From a bacterium (GTDB taxonomy: Bacteria; 4484-113; JAGGVC01), in assembly GCA_039961635.1 (NCBI GenBank), contig JABRWB010000018.1, forward strand, positions 1 through 8,792: a DNA stretch of 8,792 nt, written 5' to 3'. Below, one piece after another: positions 5,957 to 8,792 of the stretch. The notes under the pieces were generated by a model that was not told where the DNA came from, did no database searches, and saw nothing but the letters and a program-made list of their open reading frames with translations. A program made the translations under genes and the position numbers. Every line of letters starts with the position of its first letter. Position 1 is the first letter of the stretch.

Positions 5957-6241
5957 AAAATTCAGATCAAAGCCAGGATTGCTGACTTATATGAGCTAAA
6001 AAAAGAAGAGGAAGCCAAAATGGGACCTGAAATGAAACACGCTGGAAGTCTGGAAAATGGGCTAAAAAGCCTTGTGGATAAAGGGATTTCTGCTGCCTTC
6101 ATTGAGACAGGATTGGGAAAAATGCTTATTAGCCACCAGGGGATTCTTGTTGTCTTAGCTGAATTGAATAAGGCAATGGATTGTGGCTTGGATAAATTTT
6201 CAAGTGCACCTTTCAGGCCTATTACATCCACATGGGCCTGA
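5957..6241 (+). CDS. Hypothetical open frame, possibly degraded
   Basis: Open from just after TAA 5954-5956 to TGA 6239-6241 (about 94 codons); the first ATG is at 6020 (73 aa). I do not recognise it. The start is a charged helix (IKARIADLYELKKEEEAK), then a mixed region with ISAAFIETGLGKMLISHQG and a helical LVVLAELNKAMDCGLDKF. The composition is that of a real protein, with AT-rich codons. AAGGAGG (5942-5948) lies 11 nt before an ATT codon at 5960 and could serve a non-standard start; the ATG at 6020 has no site. The frame is the same as that of the methyltransferase fragment that begins immediately after the TGA. It could thus be a leftover neighbour or part of a joint decayed gene. Confidence 0.3.
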   Translation, partial: KIQIKARIADLYELKKEEEAKMGPEMKHAGSLENGLKSLVDKGISAAFIETGLGKMLISHQGILVVLAELNKAMDCGLDKFSSAPFRPITSTWA

Positions 6242-6802
6242 TTGGATGGGAGGAGGCTAAGGCAATTCAAACCAGGCGGGATTATCATCGTCTTCTACGA
6301 CCTGTGGAAGCTTGAATCGCTGGCAAGGTTATTAACCCACCTGGGATTCAGAATGCTACGGTTCCTTGAATGGCTCAAAACCAATCCCGTGCCGATCAAC
6401 TCAAAGCGGTTTTATCTATCCAACGCAAGGGAAGTTGCAATCGCTGCTGTTAAAGGCTCAAATCCCATATTTAACGCCGAATACCACAACGGGTTATTTA
6501 CGATGCCCATACACAGGGAAAAACGGATCCATCCCACTCAAAAGCCGCTTGCTCTTATGAAGCAGCTAATCGAAATCCACACAGATCCCGGCGATATTGT
6601 TCTCGATCCATTCGCGGGTTCAGCAACTACATTGCTTGCCTCTATACAGCTTGACAGAAGGGCCATAGGATGCGAGCTCAATCCGGAATACTACTCGGCT
6701 GCACTTCAAAGGCTGAATGGGGCTCTGTTACAGACCAATATCCGTCGCTTTCAAACCCAAGCCAGTGTACCAATGGGACGAGGAAAAAATTCAATTATTT
6801 GA
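6242..6802 (+). pseudogene. DNA methyltransferase (N4/N6-amino type), N-terminally truncated
   Basis: This is the C-terminal half of a site-specific DNA methyltransferase of the N6_N4_Mtase family (beta-class order). Residues 10-20 (FKPGGIIIVFY) form the strand after the catalytic site. WLKTNPVPINSKRFYLSNARE (a 21-residue block near 44-64, key residues TNPVP and NARE) and IHPTQKP (96-102) are family-typical. LDPFAGSATTLLASI (120-134) is motif I, the AdoMet pocket, followed by GCELNPEYY (143-151). In this class the DPPY catalytic motif comes before these blocks, but the frame opens only at TTG 6242, directly after a stop, without a ribosome binding site, and no DPPY-like codons occur in any plus frame upstream. 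The tail after ALQRL also looks shifted: the +1 frame continues more plausibly (see the next entry). The fragment cannot be catalytic alone. Relatives guard against restriction or set phage/plasmid methylation. Confidence 0.82.
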
Positions 6803-6851
6803 AGACTACGTACCTGCCCATATACTGAGTATGAAAATGAACATGAGATGA
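6717..6851 (+). other. +1 frame that may hold the true methyltransferase C-terminus
   Basis: ATG 6717 to TGA 6849-6851 gives 44 aa, overlapping the end of the methyltransferase frame. Its sequence (KPKPVYQWDEEKIQLFEDYV) is far more protein-like than the in-frame tail (RRFQTQASVPMGRGKNSII). I read it as the authentic end of the methyltransferase after a frameshift near 6720-6750; a separate small gene is the alternative. Confidence 0.28.
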
Positions 6852-6897
6852 TATTGGCAATTTAAGGCGGAATATTGCAGACTGAGCGCACAGTATG

Positions 6898-7221
6898 CTA
6901 GGACCCAATATTATTTAAATATAATCCGAGAAATGGGATTGACATGGGAATGATTTTATAATATATCCATATAATAACTACATGAACAAACATTGTTAGT
7001 GCAAGCACAAAAAACCAGAATGCATTGCTACTCCATTTCTTTGCAATATAATAATAGCATAATGCACATACTGCATTGCCCAAATGAAACGGCATAAGGG
7101 CGATTACTACTCCAATCCCAGCGCCATAATCTGGCAAATATGTAATAATTTGACCTGATAAGAAAAAGGCGAATAGCACAAAAGCTCCATAAGGCATGAC
7201 TTTCTTAATGAATTGTTTCAT
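6898..7221 (-). CDS. Small three-helix membrane protein, candidate immunity or partner protein
   Basis: A 107-aa integral membrane protein with a basic N-terminus (MKQFIKKV) and hydrophobic segments at about 10-29, 36-60 and 67-90, followed by a short hydrophobic end. The loop before the third segment is basic (KKW, 61-63). The family is not recognised. Its ATG (7219-7221) directly follows the TAG of the upstream cysteine-rich protein with no gap, and AGAAGG lies 10 nt before it inside that gene's end, so translation is coupled. A small membrane protein coupled to the end of a large, secreted-looking, HEXXH-containing protein fits an immunity protein that shields the producer membrane, or a transport/anchoring partner. 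The codons are AT-rich like the 3' part of the upstream gene, so both probably arrived together. Confidence 0.65.
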   Translation of the reverse strand: MKQFIKKVMPYGAFVLFAFFLSGQIITYLPDYGAGIGVVIALMPFHLGNAVCALCYYYIAKKWSSNAFWFFVLALTMFVHVVIIWIYYKIIPMSIPFLGLYLNNIGS

Positions 7222-8792
7222 CTAGGTCAAACCTTCTGGCCAAGGCCATCCTTCCATTGGGTCTGGAGGGTAATTCGGATCAAATGCTGGAGAATCGCAG
7301 CAATAATCGCTCCAATTCCCCTTGAAGTTCTTGCCAAATACTTTTTCGAATAACTCAAGATCCTGAAGTTGTGGATTTACTTGTCCGCACTCCCACATAC
7401 AGGCATGAGCCCTCTTTTCTTCGCTTTTTTTATACCATGGCAAAATTGTGGATGGATCGCAGCGATGATACATCTCATGAAATAGCTCCAATTCTGTAGC
7501 ATCTCCTCGAATAACAATTGCGCGGTCGCCGCCTGGATAGGTTGCGCCTTGGCCCATCGAAGGCCCGCAAATAATCGTTGTATTCTTGGAACCGGAGCAA
7601 AGCGCGTTCATGCATTTTTTGGTTTTTGGAGCATTTTTCATGCATGATGCATCATTTAGCATGCTGCAGGCGCTGTCAATCATATTCTTGATCTTGTTGG
7701 TATTTCTGCAGCCAATTAGATGGAACCCTTTATACCATTCGGCCCATGCATTTTCAGCCCAAAACATCATTTCGTAGGAATCCCATGGCCCAAACGCCAT
7801 AAGAGCCATCCGGGGAGCAATTGATCCAAAGTAAAAAGTACCCATCGGCCCAATTTCTCCGGGCAGCGGCCCAGGAATGGTCATTCCGCCCGGCATTCCA
7901 CCGCCCACTCCTGGAGCGCATCCGCCTGTGCCCGCCCCACATCCCGGACAGCCTCCGTCTGCCATTTCATTCATCAGCCATCCCATGCCGTATCCTGCAC
8001 AACGCGGCTCATCACCGTTAAAGACAACCCAGGCAGTTATGGTTTCGTAGTCGCTTCCCGAAATATAGCAACGGCTGCCGATGCAGTTAAAGCACCACGC
8101 AATCGTGTGTAACGGGCGAACGGGATCGCTTTTGAAAACCTTGTCGCAGAATGCATTTTCCTTTGCGGCGCAAGGATAGGTCGTGTCGTCCAATTTTTGC
8201 CTGCATGCAAACATCTTGCAAGAGTAGGCATTCAATTCGGCCGGACCAACGTGAACGCAATCGCCCACATCGTAGTCGCAGTCATTGCCCGTCCATTCCT
8301 TGAACGGAGGATGATCTCCATTGCCGTTGTTTACGCTGTTGCCAATACCAAGGATAGGAGAATCGCTGGCAATTGGACGAAGCAAACCGACATTGAACAT
8401 TCCATGGGCATAGTATGTCCCGAATCCCCTCCCTCCCGGATTCACGTCCCTGCCGATGATCCACGTCTTTACCCTCGTCCCTTCGTACATAAGGTTCGTT
8501 CCGCTGATTTCCAGCGCACCCCGGTCGCTTGGCAGCGCAATCGTGTTCTCGGAATAAGTCGGGTTCCTGTGGCTGAAAAGCTCGCTCGGATAAAGCGTCG
8601 TCTGGGCCATGACCGTGGGCACCGCGCCGTTGACGAGCACGAGCCTGCCCTTCGCCGCTATCGCTTCGGTGTCGCCTGCTGCGGACGTGCCGGGATTGTA
8701 CGTCCTGCGGGACGGGGATATCTCGTCGGATACGTTGATGAACTGCGTGGCGCTGTTGGTCTGGAGCTGCTGGCTCTCGACCGGCCTCGAGG
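7222..8792 (-). CDS. Cysteine-rich protein with C-terminal HEXXH peptidase motif (5' partial), candidate polymorphic toxin
   Basis: The frame is open from the right edge (50 codons beyond the first in-window GTG at 8638-8640) to TAG at 7222-7224, so at least 522 residues are visible and the N-terminus is outside. Numbered from that GTG: residues 1-70 are GC-rich coding and Cys-free; 121-241 hold 13 cysteines, including CFNC (183-186) and CPGC (231-234); 229-268 is a Gly/Pro-rich linker; 311-358 hold six more. HEMYH at 388-392 is a zincin HEXXH motif, followed by a charged helix EEKRAHACMWEC (407-418) that may give the third zinc ligand. 24 cysteines in 472 residues point to an extracytoplasmic, disulfide-bonded fate. 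The end is Pro/Trp-rich. The family is not recognised: no Rhs core or YD repeat is visible here. The partner gene follows with zero spacing. Toxin function is inferred from architecture; a secreted housekeeping peptidase is possible. Confidence 0.8.
   Translation of the reverse strand, partial: SRPVESQQLQTNSATQFINVSDEISPSRRTYNPGTSAAGDTEAIAAKGRLVLVNGAVPTVMAQTTLYPSELFSHRNPTYSENTIALPSDRGALEISGTNLMYEGTRVKTWIIGRDVNPGGRGFGTYYAHGMFNVGLLRPIASDSPILGIGNSVNNGNGDHPPFKEWTGNDCDYDVGDCVHVGPAELNAYSCKMFACRQKLDDTTYPCAAKENAFCDKVFKSDPVRPLHTIAWCFNCIGSRCYISGSDYETITAWVVFNGDEPRCAGYGMGWLMNEMADGGCPGCGAGTGGCAPGVGGGMPGGMTIPGPLPGEIGPMGTFYFGSIAPRMALMAFGPWDSYEMMFWAENAWAEWYKGFHLIGCRNTNKIKNMIDSACSMLNDASCMKNAPKTKKCMNALCSGSKNTTIICGPSMGQGATYPGGDRAIVIRGDATELELFHEMYHRCDPSTILPWYKKSEEKRAHACMWECGQVNPQLQDLELFEKVFGKNFKGNWSDYCCDSPAFDPNYPPDPMEGWPWPEGLT

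Noticed and set aside
5810-6242. Hidden DPPY half of the methyltransferase in another frame
   Set aside because: I looked for codons giving D/N/S-P-P-Y/F/W in all three plus frames; the only near hit (ATC CCA TAT around 5896) lacks the second proline and sits in a closed frame.
5962-6288. Minus-strand 108-codon frame opposite the unknown plus-strand frame
   Set aside because: Ser/Pro/Leu-rich with no start signal; the plus-strand reading has the more protein-like charged and helical composition.
7222-8792. Rhs/YD-repeat protein
   Set aside because: No YD repeats and no Rhs core signature (DPxG followed by NPxNxxDP-like residues) are visible in the part inside the window; the trunk type remains open.
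1-8792. CRISPR array, tRNA or rRNA genes, insertion-sequence ends
   Set aside because: No regularly spaced repeats, no cloverleaf with a GGTTCRAxYC arm in place, and no transposase or matching terminal inverted repeats were found around the AT-rich segment.

Overview
The window reads as bacterial chromosome, probably from an uncultured, fairly GC-rich lineage. Genes up to about 5.4 kb and at the far right end favour G/C at third codon positions. I cannot name a phylum: leucyl-tRNA synthetase and slipin are universal, and no 16S or lineage marker is present. The part from about 5.41 to 8.4 kb is clearly more AT-rich, with different codon use and several broken frames. I read it as horizontally acquired or rearranged DNA.

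Left part (1-3000, all minus strand). The window opens inside an aldehyde dehydrogenase-superfamily gene that resembles NADP-dependent non-phosphorylating glyceraldehyde-3-phosphate dehydrogenase (only the N-terminal 99 codons are visible). Just upstream of it is a complete leucyl-tRNA synthetase gene (leuS, 847 aa) with its own TATAAT -10 box. The two may be co-transcribed, since I see no terminator between them.

Middle part (3022-5218, minus strand). This is a well-delimited operon: a consensus sigma-70 promoter (TTGACA-17-TACACT), a candidate YtrA-type operator on the -10/start region, a structured leader, a 59-aa small membrane protein, a possible 43-aa protein, a GntR/YtrA-family repressor with a GTG start, a stomatin-like slipin (SPFH) with two N-terminal membrane segments, and a strong intrinsic terminator. 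The likely logic is autorepression by the GntR protein of a small membrane or envelope-response operon. That role is inferred.

Right part (5251-8792). It begins with an orphan GC-rich C-terminal gene remnant on the plus strand. Against it abuts an AT-rich minus-strand gene of unknown function, whose frame runs antisense through the remnant. Then come an unknown plus-strand open frame and a DNA methyltransferase fragment that keeps motif I and the HPTQKP block but has lost the N-terminal half with the catalytic DPPY motif. The window ends with a minus-strand pair: the C-terminal part of a large cysteine-rich protein with an HEXXH zinc-peptidase motif, and, with zero spacing (TAG directly followed by ATG), a 107-aa three-helix membrane protein. 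This looks like a polymorphic toxin or secreted peptidase with a cognate membrane immunity or partner protein. The shift from GC-rich to AT-rich codons inside the large ORF fits a swapped C-terminal module.
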